A stretch of 64,000 bases of DNA, taken from Haliclystus octoradiatus (Eukaryota; Cnidaria; Staurozoa; Stauromedusae; Haliclystidae). Below, piece by piece: positions 52,986 through 64,000 of this stretch. Position 1 is the first letter of the stretch. Each line of letters starts with the position of its first letter. The DNA lies in assembly GCA_916610825.1 (NCBI GenBank), contig OU744453.1:4357845-4421844 (forward strand), written 5' to 3'. Both the position numbers and the translations under genes were made by a program. Under the pieces are notes generated by a model. That model was not told the DNA's origin, ran no database searches, and saw only the letters and a program-made list of their open reading frames with translations.

Positions 52986-54020
52986 ATGTCTGAAGAAATT
53001 GCAACTTTAAAGAGAGATTCAACAATGGCTGTTACAGCAGAAGTAAGTGTTGTATTTTTCATTATTATCAGGGTGTTCAATTTCAAATAAAGTTATTTAT
53101 TTGTTCTTGGCGGGAAAACTTCAATATCGTAGAGAAAGCGAAAGCTGCTCAATTTCACACGGCTATTTTTTCTGTATTTTAAAAAGGAAGGCGAAAAGTT
53201 TTTAGAAGAACAAGGTGGTGTTGATGAAGATGCTAAAACTCGTGGACAACAGAAAAAATTAGACGAAATTGAAAATGAAAACGGTGAAGAAACATTAAAG
53301 CGCGCCACAACAATGGATACAACTGCGAAGGTAGGTTTTGTACATTACCTGTTATTTGAACAATACTTTCTTTATAATTCCCTTCGTTATTTCTCAACAA
53401 GATTTGATTTAATGTGTAGGAGGGAGCAGAAATATTACAAGGAGCTGAACTTGGCAAAACAAGAGCTGAGACTGAACAGAAAAACGAGGGAGAGGTATGA
53501 AAATGCTTGATAATATCCCATTCATATAACTTTGATAACCTTTGCCGCTTGCTTGTATTAGGCTGAATCGTTGTACACTTAATAAACTTTTGATTCACTG
53601 TTTCATTCCTCATTAGAACACGTTTAAACAATATCTCACATTCATAACGGCTGTTTATACCTCTTGTTCTTTTACATTTCCTGTCATTTATTGAACGCCT
53701 GTGTTTATTTATTGCAGGAAGAAAATGGCACTGCTGATAACGACGAAAAAACAGAAGAAAAACAGCCTAACGGTAACTCAGAAGATCACACTGAAGAAGC
53801 TACATTAAAACGAAAAGGAACTATGGCAGTTACTGCTGAGGTAAAAACAAAAGGCTCTCTTTAAAATATTTTGTTTACCGCCAAAACAAAAATCTTTAAA
53901 ATTGTTTACCACGTTTTTTTTGTCTTTTCAAATTTGAAGGAAGGAGAAGAGTTTCTCAAACGACAGAAATTAAAAGAAGTGGAAGTTGAAGAGGACAGCA
54001 AAAAAGAAGTCGAAGTCTGA
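52986..54020 (+). CDS. Charged modular repeat protein, 159 aa, five phase-0 exons; family not recognised
   Basis: Exons: 52986-53042 (57 nt), 53187-53330 (144), 53420-53494 (75), 53718-53840 (123), 53940-54020 (81). All are GT-AG bounded, phase 0 and multiples of three. The protein is very rich in Glu and Lys and likely disordered. A module LKR-x-x-T-M-x-x-T-A-E/K ends exons 1 (LKRDSTMAVTAE), 2 (LKRATTMDTTAK) and 4 (LKRKGTMAVTAE). Exons 2, 3 and 5 open with EGEKFL, EGAEIL and EGEEFL. KR-x-S/T fits basophilic kinases such as PKA. No signal peptide or membrane segment. It resembles acidic thymosin- or phosphoprotein-like modules only in style; I assign no function. Confidence 0.8.
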
Positions 54021-54673
54021 AGTAAAAGAGACAGAAAACTGCGATAACAATCTTCAAGGAAAAACGATCAACTTGTCGTTTTGTGTCGTCGCCATGGTAA
54101 CATTCCGCCTTGGCTATTGTAACTAATGGCGACAAAGTCGGTGGATCAGACACATATTTTAAAGTTCCATATTCTCAAGCACAATTATACATAATTATAA
54201 CCATTCCATCGTTGTATTTCGCAAAATATATCGTTATTTCATAATGTAGAAATTAGACTTTGAAAAAATGATATAATGTAATTAGTTTCTACATTAATAT
54301 TTCGATGAAACGTTTACGCACGCTAAATCATGGGGATTTCACGTTTGTGAAACTGTTCTTTCGAATTTATCTGATAAAAATCTCAAAATTATTTGGTTTT
54401 TGTTGATGTTTTTGTTATCTACTTTCGATCAAACTATACGCATCAGGTTTAGTCGCTCTGTGTGTGGACCTTGGGAAGTCATTTATTCATAACAAAAGTA
54501 ATGTCGAGCCTCAAAAATGAAAAACTTGATAGACATCGGAAAATGTTCTAGTTTACGAGATGTTTATTTGTTGATATTTAAAATCAAAAACGCTAATTGA
54601 TATATGTCTGCAGAGAGTGTTATATTGTATAATAATAATTGACTTTTCTCACAAAAACAAGAACGAAAAATTT

Positions 54674-54764
54674 TCCGTCGAACCGGAGTCGAACCAGTGA
54701 CCTAAGGATATCTGTGAATTAACACCACTACAGTCCTCCGCTCTACCAACTGAGCTATCGACGG
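54674..54764 (-). tRNA. tRNA-Tyr (GTA) with 18-nt intron
   Basis: On the minus strand, exon 1 is 54764-54728, the intron 54727-54710 and exon 2 54709-54674. The 7-bp acceptor stem CCGTCGA/TCGACGG, A-box TAGCTCAGTTGGTAGAG, anticodon loop CTGTAG (GTA), B-box GGTTCGACTCC and discriminator A closely match animal tRNA-Tyr. The intron follows the base 3' to the anticodon, the standard site, and is expected in tRNA-Tyr genes. The two exons total 73 nt. Confidence 0.95.
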
Positions 54765-56247
54765 CTATATCTCCCAGGCGAAAAACGTATATTTATACCA
54801 CTGTCATATAAAAAGACTGGGTTAGAGGTACATGAGTTCTATATGTAGATGTAGAGAGAGCATAAATGAACGAAAACCGTCCTTAGTCAATAAATTGATA
54901 AAATTTAGACGAAAACCAAAAATTGGGAAAATTTTTACAATTACCAAACCTGCACTATTTTTCTGATTGCTTGGTATCTGCTTAAGCTCTTCGAATTGAT
55001 TGTAGTTCAAAAATAGAAACTTTCAGGATTTTTGTCCCAAAACTGTATGGGCCTGTATGAGACATTGACTGACATTCTAAAAACTTTCATCATCATCATC
55101 ATTTAAAGAGATAAACCTTCAAGCCTAGACAGGCTTTTTTATCTATTCAAGGATTTAGGAAATGTTTAGTATGTACACCTTTTACTTGGTTCACTCAAAT
55201 TAGAGACAGTTTCTAACACCAGGGTTACATCAACATGTTCTTGGAACCCTTATCTATTAAAGGACAATTCAAAGAATCGAAAGGGTACAGAGTGTGGTAT
55301 TTTGACTAGGCGTAACTATATATAATTCCCGTCAATCAATGTGTTCTATAATTATATGTTAATTGTCGTACGATCACAGTTATTGCTACATAACTTAACA
55401 TGTTTGAGATTAGATCCAACTTTACTCTGAATTGAGAATGTTGTCATTGATGTGTGGTTATAAATAATCCTGTTATTTTGTCTGTTATACGACACAGAGA
55501 AGATTCACAAGATTTGTATGTAATAGCACAAGCTTGGCTTTCAATTATAATGATCGATTAAAGCTTCTAAACCTCGAATCGCTAGAGCTAAGACGGTTAA
55601 AGTTAGATTTAATTATGATCATGTTATGATGTATAGAATAACGCACAATTTAGTTGATTTATCTCTTTTCCTCTCTTAATTTATTGTAAATTAATCGCAA
55701 ATAAATATTCAATGCGTGGTCATTCACAACGACTTTATTCCATGCAAACGTGCAGGTTAAGCAGTACAATTAACGTATTTAGTCAGAGAGTGATATACCT
55801 TGGCACTGCAAAGTTTCAAGAAATCCATCGTGGAGATGCCGGGACTTGTCGGGATATTGTAAAATATTTTCTCAACTATTGTATAATCATCAACTTTCCT
55901 TTAATATCATTTTTATGTTAATCTTACTTTTGTTATTGTATTATAGGCTGTATGTAAGTGAAATTATTTGTGAATTTAATCCCCTGTATTTGCCTGTTAT
56001 ATTTTATATGACGAATCATAAGCTGGCACCAGGATGAAATCAAATCAAATCAAATATTTAAAAATTACTCATCAGACAAAAATGTATCCAGTACTGTATA
56101 TAGATAATGTTGTGACTTGAAATACTATAAAAATATACAATTCTTAAAAAATAAGCCTTTCTTATTTATTTATATATACATGCGATAATCTTTTTTTTTA
56201 GATAATAAATTACATTTAATAATAAAAATAAATCTTATACCGTATCT
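54765..56247. other. Intergenic region with LINE remnant
   Basis: 54765-55535 is blank apart from a CATCATCATCAT run near 55090. The LINE remnant at 55540-56062 fills most of the rest. 56163-56172 (complement TAAATAAATA) offers a polyadenylation signal for the receptor gene on the minus strand. Confidence 0.5.
55540..56062 (+). mobile_element. 3' tail of a CR1/Jockey-like LINE, degenerate
   Basis: Broken frames read YNDRLKLLNLESLELRRLKL, then MRGHSQRLYSMQTCRLSSTI and FSQRVI. These match the end of many non-LTR reverse transcriptases (ERL-x-LL-x-LE-x-RR, TRGHS, FF-x-RVI). It ends in a short tandem tail AATCAAATCAAATCAAAT, typical of these LINEs. It is 5'-truncated and carries stops and a frameshift. 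Confidence 0.7.
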
Positions 56248-59200
56248 TTACTGATTTGGAATATCTAGTGTAGCTGGCCGTGATAAATCTACAAGTTCTT
56301 TAGTTAAATCATTAATAATATCAAGACCCGTTTGCATATCTGGCATACTGTAACGTTTTGAATAAGGACGGTTGTGATGTGATATTAATGGGTTACAATG
56401 ACTGGATGATCTTGCACGCCGTGACGAACGACTTTGTTCTGATGTTGTTACGCCTTCAAAATAAATATCAGAGTTATGATTGGTCAAATACAGTAATACT
56501 TTAGTCGAAGTAGAAAATAGGAACATTTTCGAAGAATTTCTCTTTCTATTGACAACGTATATATGCATTACATATTTTTCACAGCTGTTTTTTGAAAAAA
56601 TTCACATTTTGTAGTCTGTAGCCTGCCGCAGACTCACTGTGAAATGTAAAGTTGGCTAAGGTGACCTGGTTAATTTGATGACTAGATGACCTAGACGAGA
56701 CTAGACTAATAAACTAGATGACCTACTTAATTTTGACTAAAGGGCCTGGGACTAGTTCAGAGTCGCACTTCTTCATAATTTTTTAATGAGATTGGGTCTA
56801 AGTTAGCTACTGATTGATTCTAGATCATTTTCAGTCCCATTACATACCAATTGAAAAATGTCACTTTTTGAGTAAAAGATTTGATGACTATGTTTGGCTG
56901 CTATTTCTACTGTTGACTGGTTTAAGTCCTACTTTCTATATGCCGCATTTTGACGAGTTGTAAGTAAGAAAATAAGACTGACTTAGAAAATGTCAAAACC
57001 GTCACAGTGAAAAGTGAGCAAGCTACTACAGTTTTAGTGCCTTTAGTAGTACTTTCATTAGTTTTTACTTGTACAATGTTTAGTCAATTTTTGACCCCTC
57101 CTTGATTCCCTCCCTCCTTTTGTACTTTTCTAATGGGGATTTTGAGCACTTAATAAAGGGCTTTCAACTTTCACACAGTCCCAACCCCTCCATTTATCAG
57201 TGGTTGACTTGAGAATATTTCAGACATTATATTTCTATGTATAAACTGTATCAATAGTATCGTTTTAGTAACGACACCATCGTAAGAAGTGAGAGAATAG
57301 GTACAGAAGACCAGGGAGATGCGTTGCATCTCCGTTTTACTAGGTTTTGAATTTTGACTGGTGATTTGACGGCTTATAAGCAACAGACAATATCAAAATC
57401 TTCATTTTGAGAAATGACATCTGACAAAATAGTTTACCAGTAATATACAATTAACAGCAAAATATTTTACCTTTAATAATATGATTCCTTTCTGTACCAA
57501 ATTCATCCTGATTGCAATTCGAATCCTCTTGACGATTCATTTCAAACACGGGAGTATCGCCCAATCGGCTATCCCCGATAGATTTATTGCACCCTGTACA
57601 CGATTTACGTGCCAGTTCATTACTTTTTGACCGCCTGTTATAGTTAGTATCCTCTTTCAAGTGGTGAGAAAATGACAACCATCTCCGTGGTTTATTCTGA
57701 TGAATATAGTCTCTATCTTGATGACATGATTTTCTCCTTGATAAAAATTGGATAGAACGATGTTTTCTTTTTGGGTCAGCTTTTGAACATCGCCCTTTTG
57801 CTCGAGTAAATAAAACCCCACTTGTCCTTTGAGAATCGCAATCACATGATTGGTCGGGGGCTGTAAATAAAAGGGAAATTAACATTGAATATTATTTATC
57901 TCTTAAAATTCAAAGAAAAGAAAAGAAAAACGTTGCTAGAGATGATTATTTCATGATTTTACATTAGACTTTTTCATTCGCAAATATAGATTAAATGTCA
58001 ATTAAACCTTTACCAATACATCATATTTGATTTGAAGAAAGGATATCGATCGTAGTTCCGGGGGGTAACTTCTTCCATAACTTCCATACTTTTGGTATAC
58101 GTCGGGGACGGTTTAGATGTTGGAACGTTTTCTTTCTCAATATTCAGAAAAAATGTTAGGCTATGCTTTACCAGGAATATGTTTGAGGTATACATTTGAA
58201 CCTAAGGCCAATTGTTGTCTTTTACACTATTTTCTTAACTTCTTTTTGCTAATTCACATTCGAAAAACGTCAAAAACCTGCTGCAGTGACCAAAGTTATA
58301 GCACCTGGTTAAAAGACCATGCTTGTATTTGATACGCCATGCATTTTACAAAGCACACCTGGGCCTTATGTTATAGTCATTTAGACTTTTCAATGACCAT
58401 ATGCCTGAGTGAGTTCGTGCAGCATCAGTGTAGTGGGTATAGGGTTAGGGCTTTTGAACCTCGGACTGCAGAGTCTTGGGTTCAATCCCTGGCAGATGCA
58501 CTATTGGTTGGCGTCAGGAAGAGCATCCGGCCATAAAATGTACAAAACCCTAAAAACAGCGATCTGAATTTAGCCAGCCGATGAAATAAAGCTTCAAGCT
58601 TACCCGGTTTTGTAGATAAATGCGTAATACATAAAAAAAGTTTAGACGCAAGTCCAACTATATAAATACGATGCGAAAGAAAAATAATACAGGAGAGCCC
58701 CGTTAGATTATAAAAAGGTATATAAATCTTGAAAAATATAATTTATAATAAGGAAAGATAGACTCAATGTGTTTGTGTATCAACTTTTCAGAAATTGTAC
58801 TTCAATGCCATTATCACTAAAAATTAATAAAATAGGTTTATACTGAATGTTATTTATATTAAATTTAACACCCTTTTAAACTAATTTTATTTTTTCTTCT
58901 TGATAAATTGATAATTGCATTATTTAGGAGTATAATATTCGAAGCATTAAACACAAACAAACCCATATTTTCTCAAATCTTTCCTTATTTGAAAAATGTT
59001 TTAAAAAGTGAGACTTTTAAGAAAGAAAAAGATAATAATTGGATAAAACAATAAATATTTTTGTGAGTAATCTTCGTAAAATATTAGTATATCGCTGTTA
59101 AAGGATGTCTACATTTTTAATATCACGCTTAGTTTATTAGTGCATATCAAAGCTATATAAAATACAATAGATTATATGTGCAAATCATACACGCGATTTC

Positions 59201-61626
59201 AATTATATACTGTATTCACTACGTTTTCAATCTGATGATTTTTCAGACTCAAATTGAATCTTTATTAAAATCCTTTTAATGATGATATGGTCCCTGGGGA
59301 GTACCTGGGGAACTAGACATCAGACAGAACAAGCCATCGTGTATGTTTCTTTTTTCAACGAGGGGTATCAACCCACGCACACACCGTAATATAGGAGAAC
59401 TATGCCAGGGGCAAAATAGGTCTAGTCTAAAGCACTGCAATATAAGACCCACTTAAGTGTAATTCGGATGTGAAATTCCCGCAATCTGTCTTTGAAACCA
59501 ATGTATAAAGCATCATCAAGGCTGTATATAGCAAACCGCTAAATTCTTCGTGAGTCTCGTTATGAAATTATAGCAAGAACAATGTCAGCTTATCATTCAC
59601 AAAGCACATTGTCTACATACAGATATAAACCCACCTGCGTGATCTGTTTCTAAAGGCAACAACAGCTGCTTGGTTTGAAGTTCTTTGTCAATACCAGAAT
59701 CATCCGAATTATCAGTACTACTATCAGAGTCAACACAAGTGGCGTCATTATCTGATGGTTTACTATTTTCTTGAACCTCGTAGTTGGATGATGATTCTTG
59801 TACTGTAAAAAGAGGATGAGCTCGAACAGAATCAATTGGCGATGGTTGAAGACTATACCGACCATGTACAGCATTTGATATATCTGATGAACCACGGACT
59901 GGAAATTCTGCATAATAATTTTCACTTTGACCGCCAACTCCAGAATCTGTATGGGAAAAACTTGCTTCAGTTGAATAACCATGAGTTCTTGATGGACTGT
60001 AGGAACTTTTTGATTTGGGAAACATTCCACGGGCAGTTGACGAACGACGTCGGGGACTCCAAGGATCTATAATTGAAATTTGCGATATGAGATTTCTTTT
60101 AAACTTACAATGATAACATTTTACCCTGACATTTTACAGTCTTCGATTAATCAAGCTACAGACATCCAAACTCCTGAGGTCAGTATCCGACAAAAGGTTT
60201 CGTTCTCCGCAATCTCAAACAATATTTAAACATTTTCTTCTGAATTCTTTCTCGAGGTTGGATCATTATACCATAAAATTATCAATTTTCTTGTGAATTT
60301 GCTCTAGCCCTCTGGGATCTAGGCTCTCAGGACCCCCACTTTTCTCGGATTAGGGCGGATCAAGGGCGGATTAGCTCAGATGGCAGAGCAACCGAACTTC
60401 AGATCGGATCATATCTGATCGACTGTGGTTCGAATCCCCCTAAGGTCAACTCAGCTTTGACTATATCTGAAACATCAAATGAGTACCATCTGAGGATGGC
60501 GGATGGAATGGTCCAGAGGGAATTGCATTGTGAGTAGCTGCGGCGCATCGTTGCGCATTGACAATCGAGACCTATCTGCCATGAAATCTGTTGAAATTGA
60601 TCTGCAGTGTCGCGGCTGAGATCAACAAAGAGCGTTTAAAATCATTGCTCTCAGCGAAAAAAGCCACTCATCTAGAAATAGAGGAGTGGTACGGGTGCCT
60701 TCGGTAGGGCGACACCGTCTACATTACTACATTTTTACTTTTCTCGGACCATGTCTGAGGTCACCATGTCGAATGATTTATACAGCTCGGTCAACAGGTA
60801 ACAATTATTTAAAACGGCAGGTTTGTAAAACTCTCAGATTCCCTGTAAATTGGAAAGTAAGAAGAACGGTAGATTATTTTACTGTCCTACCAAGTTTGAA
60901 GTTTCCAATTTACATCTTTAAAGAGAGTCTGATAGTAGGCTAGTTTCTTCGGGCAACTTCAAAAATGCATATAAAATTGTTCATAAAATGCACTAAATTC
61001 TTGTACCTGTTACAAATCCAATTTACAGTTCATAAATTACAAGTATTCTTAGAAATTTGAGACAATGCAGATCAGAGGTAAAGTCGGAGCCCTCTTGATA
61101 AATATGTGCTTCGTGTTTTCGTCCCCTTCTCTGAATTCGCGAAATTATAGGAAAGCAAAATAGTCAAAGACCATGAAATGTTTAGTAAATCACTGTTGGT
61201 GAGCTCATACCTCCCGAATAAAATTAATTTAGACTATTTTAGATATATTTAGCATATTTTATAAAAACTTTGATGTGAATTTCAAGTTGCCTGGAGAAAC
61301 GTTTCTCAAGTTTGTATTAATTTAGCCAGTTATGTTATAATGTATTTCATTTCAATTTCTAAACATCATTTCAATAATAAACTCTTGCAAAATATTACAA
61401 GATAAAAAAATCATTACTTACCAAATACATCGCTACTTGGTTCTGGTAATCCAGTATAAGATAATAATTTCTTAATATAGAATAACGCACCACGTCGATA
61501 CGGTTTACATAGTAGGGCACATGCAATAGGATTTAACATTGAATTTACCACCGCCACTCGTATTGCGAATAAATCAACTTTTTTATGTGGCGTTGAAATA
61601 CCCAATTGACTTATAAGAACAACAGA
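56248..61626 (-). CDS. Prostanoid-receptor-like GPCR, last four exons (TM7 to C-terminus, 410 residues)
   Basis: Exons in transcript order: 61422-61626, 59635-60066, 57471-57860, 56248-56453 (stop 56250-56248). Phases 1, 1, 1 all match. The first exon begins just after TM6 and encodes TM7: DLFAIRVAVVNSMLNPIACA, then helix 8 (KPYRRGALFYIKK). The pattern D-L-x-A-I-R-x-A-x-x-N-x-x-L-D/N-P matches prostaglandin EP receptors, whose TM7 Arg binds the ligand carboxylate. An intron at the end of TM6 is also a prostanoid-receptor hallmark. The remaining three exons give a very long cytoplasmic tail, rich in Ser, Arg and Asp, with RRRSS-type kinase sites. The usual D/NPxxY reads NPIAC. The TM1-6 exon is not in the window. 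Confidence 0.72.
56454..57470 (-). other. Intron 3 of the receptor gene
   Basis: No repeat family or open frame that I can support. 56640-56760 repeats GACTAGATGACCTA-like words loosely. Confidence 0.4.
57861..59634 (-). other. Intron 2 of the receptor gene, with SINE family 2
   Basis: The SINE lies at 58430-58640 on the plus strand. 58680-59280 is AT-rich and blank. No extra exon is needed to keep the receptor frame. Confidence 0.45.
58430..58640 (+). mobile_element. tRNA-derived SINE, family 2, copy 2
   Basis: Head AGTGGGTATAGGGTTAGGGC with B-box GGGTTCAATCCC. Body TTGGCGTCAGGAAGAGCATC. Tail TTACCCGGTTTTGTAGATAA. Matches 10104-10330. Confidence 0.72.
60067..61421 (-). other. Intron 1 of the receptor gene (of those visible)
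   Basis: Carries SINE family 1 (60365-60725) on the opposite strand. 60726-61421 is blank. Confidence 0.45.
60365..60725 (+). mobile_element. tRNA-derived SINE, family 1, copy 3
   Basis: The best-preserved copy: head GATTAGCTCAGATGGCAGAG, B-box GGTTCGAATCCCC, body with TGGCGGATGGAATGGTCC, ending GTGCCTTCGGTAGGGCGACA. It lies in the receptor intron between 61422 and 60066. Confidence 0.82.
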
Positions 61627-61702
61627 CTGGAAAATAGAAAATCAGATACATGAATTAGTTTTTTGTTGTAGAAGATATAAAATAATGTAACCATGATATG
61701 TG

Positions 61703-61830
61703 GGGCCTTAGTCTGAGTGATCAGGGCGTTGGACATCAACCACAGGGTATTGGGTTCGATCCATGGCAGAAGCGCTATTGGTTGGCGCTATAGGAAGGGC
61801 ATCATCCTTACAGGACCTGGTCCACCCTAT
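61703..61830 (+). mobile_element. tRNA-derived SINE, family 2, copy 3 (3' truncated)
   Basis: Head GGGGCCTTAGTCTGAGTGAT, B-box GGGTTCGATCC, then TTGGCGCTATAGGAAGGGCA. The family tail is missing. The following sequence to about 62140 is unrelated. Confidence 0.65.
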
Positions 61831-62228
61831 AGCATGCGTGCTGTGATGGTTGCACCTTCGCCACTCTCACGGTTTAACTGTCCGGAACAGTCGCCACACT
61901 TTCCGCGTTTTAAATAAGTGCAAAAACAAAACCGATTGTCTGATTTATGAAATGCTTGCAATCAGGTGGATCAAGCCAACACTCAACACGCAATCGGATT
62001 CTATAAAATCCCGGTTGTTTGTTTAATTTCCGTGCAATTGTATTTGATAATTTCTTTTGTAAACTCAAACTCTATATATTTGTAATTTTTTAATTTGTAT
62101 TTATTTATCTGATGATGCCATGAAGATATGATATGGCGAAACGTTATGAAATCCCGTGTTTTTTATCGCTGTCATTTGTTACAAATTATAGGTTTCGGAA
62201 ACATATAATGGGGCAGGCTAGGCCTGAA

Positions 62229-62352
62229 GCGTGCATGTATGTATGTAGCCTCACTCCATCACGGCCCTCATTTCCGCACGGCGCTCCAGTGAGCCACTGT
62301 AGCGCCGCGCGGAAATGAGGGCCGTGATGGAGTGAGGCTAGCGTGCATGTAT
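62229..62352. mobile_element. GC-rich hairpin MITE with 12-bp direct repeats
   Basis: Two 40-nt arms (62246-62285 and 62301-62340) pair with a single mismatch around a 15-nt loop. The arm starts TAGCCTCACTCCATCACGGC. The 12-bp word GCGTGCATGTAT lies at 62229-62240 and 62341-62352. The left one is separated from the hairpin by five bases. The block is strikingly GC-rich for this window. Confidence 0.6.
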
Positions 62353-62744
62353 TATATCCTAGTCTTTGTAAACGTACTTCCGTTAAATCTGTATATGTCG
62401 CCTGTCAATATGTAAATCACACTCTTCATCTTCAACCATCATCGAGATCGAGTAAGGTTGGTCCTGAGATCAACCATCATCGAGATCCTGTCATAGAGGC
62501 TCTGTCATTATTGTTACACGCGTATCAAAGTCATCCTCTCCCTGACAATGGCCAACCTCCATCAACATTACATCAAATAAATAAACTAGATTATCAATAT
62601 CAGTTATGTAGTAACTCATTGTATGTTACAGGCCCAGCCATCACACACATGACTAAAAACAGCAAGAAATTAACTAACCAATCACCCCGGTATAGAAATG
62701 AAAGCTTGAGAATGAAAAATGAAACAGAAAGGGGTCAACTGTGA
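62343..62744 (+). other. Unassigned open frame, up to 133 codons; possible exon
   Basis: The frame reads naturally (DPVIEALSLLLHAYQSHPLP, NKLDYQYQLCSNSLYVTGPA, then a Lys/Asn/Arg-rich end and TGA). It could be a terminal exon with an acceptor at ATATCCTAG (62355-62363). A 17-bp word CAACCATCATCGAGATC is duplicated inside it about 30 bp apart. No family recognised, and the start is arbitrary because it overlaps the direct repeat of the hairpin. Confidence 0.3.
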
Positions 62745-64000
62745 AGTATTCGGTAGCCTCTTTAAGATTTAGCCTCCGTTCACAAACAAATCAATATTTG
62801 ATTTATGCTGTCATTGAATGAATCAAAAAGTCAAAATTTCTCCATCGCAGTTATCAGAATTTCTTTACAGATGCATTTCATTCGAATTTCCAAGTAGCAC
62901 TATAGTAACAATTAGCTACTGCAGGCAATCAATCGATATCACGTCCGGGCCGTGTCCGATCAGGCTCCACATAAGGCGTAGAACAACCAACGAATATAAG
63001 CTTTACTGTATATAACAACCAATTAAAAGGTGGCATTCACACTGATAATACTGCATTAACGATGCAGTCTTAATGAATACGTAATTACCTTTGCTTCATG
63101 GTTGGAGGGCCTATGGAGAGGCCATATCCAGCCATATTGATTTACTTAATGCAGCAACAAGTTCACAAGAAAATTAATCAAAATTTCGTCTGTCATAACG
63201 GAATTCAATTGCAAATGACATAGATCGCATCATCAGAACAAATCACAAGTATGTCCAGTCTTTCATCCTAAAATGATGGCATTGTGATTTCAACTTCACA
63301 GCTTTAATTCCCCTTAGACAACAGAAGGCAGGATAGAGGCTCAATCAAGCTAGATTTTATCTTCTTCTTTGGAGCTCCAATAGAGTAACAGCTGTCGGCT
63401 CCCATTATTCATTAATTCACACTAATTTACTCGCATCGCGTGTAACTGGGCACTAGTTACTTCAAAGCTCAAACATTATTGAACGGTTTGAAGAATTGAG
63501 AATTCCGCAGGTTCTATCATTTAATTTTATCTTGAAGTGCAACATCTGTAACTTGACTTGTATTTAGCAATCAAGTGTCGCAGTTTAGCCTGCGAATCCG
63601 ATTGGATCAGATCAGAACTGATGAAAATTATGTCGGATTAAATGGTGCCTGCATGCAGACAGATGTTTTCTTCGTATAGTATATTAAACTATACGGAGGA
63701 AATTTATATAATCATGCGTGATAGTTAAGCTATCGTGCTTAACTGCATCAAATATGAATAACGCACTTTGAAATATCAATATTTGCTTCGTGTGTTAAGT
63801 TTAAATGATACATTAACTTACTGTTTCTAATTACGTTGTGAATCAAGAAGTTCTGCACGACATAACTAAAATACGTGTCAAACATCAGGAAAATTATTAG
63901 TCTGCTTTTGTGTTATTGGGGTGGGATTTCTCGTAGATCTCAATGTTTCAACAAGCAGGGCCGCCGAGAAGTTGGTTGCTCCATAATTGTACCGGGACAA
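62745..64000. other. Right end of the window, no recognised gene
   Basis: If the receptor gene continues upstream, this is its intron. 63585-63660 carries a GATTGGATCAGATC-type repeat shared with 35700-35830 and 46240-46330. Nothing else seen. Confidence 0.4.

Noticed and set aside
53093-53631. Antisense open frames of 71 and 132 codons
   Set aside because: They lie opposite the exons and introns of the repeat-protein gene; the sense exons explain the openness.

Overview
The window is AT-rich nuclear DNA of an invertebrate animal. The evidence is widely spaced GT-AG exons of a ciliary gene (nephrocystin-4), an intron-containing tRNA-Tyr, a family A receptor with an intron at the prostanoid-receptor position, and a dense mix of Gypsy, Penelope-like, LINE, SINE and DNA transposons. 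A marine lophotrochozoan is plausible, but the sequence alone does not fix the phylum.

Region 1 (5887-51170, + strand) is the 3' half of NPHP4: 18 exons whose phases all match and which join into a 663-residue open frame ending in TAA. The N-terminal half lies left of the window. The introns hold nearly all the other content. A complete Gypsy element (913-5370) lies upstream of the first visible exon. A Penelope-like fragment (18459-21712) carries an inverted tail copy and is split by a 1300-bp palindromic MITE. A second complete Gypsy lies at 23866-28703. The 19.9-kb last intron (31100-51023) is a nest of elements. Both Gypsy copies have identical LTRs and one long gag-pol frame, so both are recent.

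The last NPHP4 intron is the most unusual part. Its core, about 37338-45028, holds two convergent intronless genes: an integrase-type DDE transposase (37875-39038, +) and a HECT E3 ubiquitin ligase with an N-terminal zinc ribbon and a CUE-like segment (42515-44650, -). Inverted CACAACACGCAC minisatellite arrays bound this core, and a 2.5-kb TA-flanked palindrome sits between the two 3' ends. Outside lie two inverted copies of a 5.6-5.7-kb transposon with long (about 700 bp) terminal inverted repeats. The left copy has a 9-bp target duplication; the right copy is truncated. I read the core as a transposon that carries its own ubiquitin ligase.

Region 2 (52986-54020, +) is a compact five-exon gene for a 159-residue charged protein built of repeats. 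I do not recognise it. Every exon is a multiple of three and in phase 0. An LKRxxTM-type kinase motif recurs at the ends of exons 1, 2 and 4, and exons 2, 3 and 5 begin with an EG(E/A) motif.

Region 3 (54674-64000) holds a tRNA-Tyr gene with an 18-nt intron (- strand), a LINE 3' tail, and the last four exons (56248-61626, - strand) of a prostanoid-receptor-like GPCR: TM7, helix 8 and a long Ser-rich cytoplasmic tail. Its TM1-6 exon must lie right of the window or be unseen. tRNA-derived SINEs and hairpin MITEs fill the rest.
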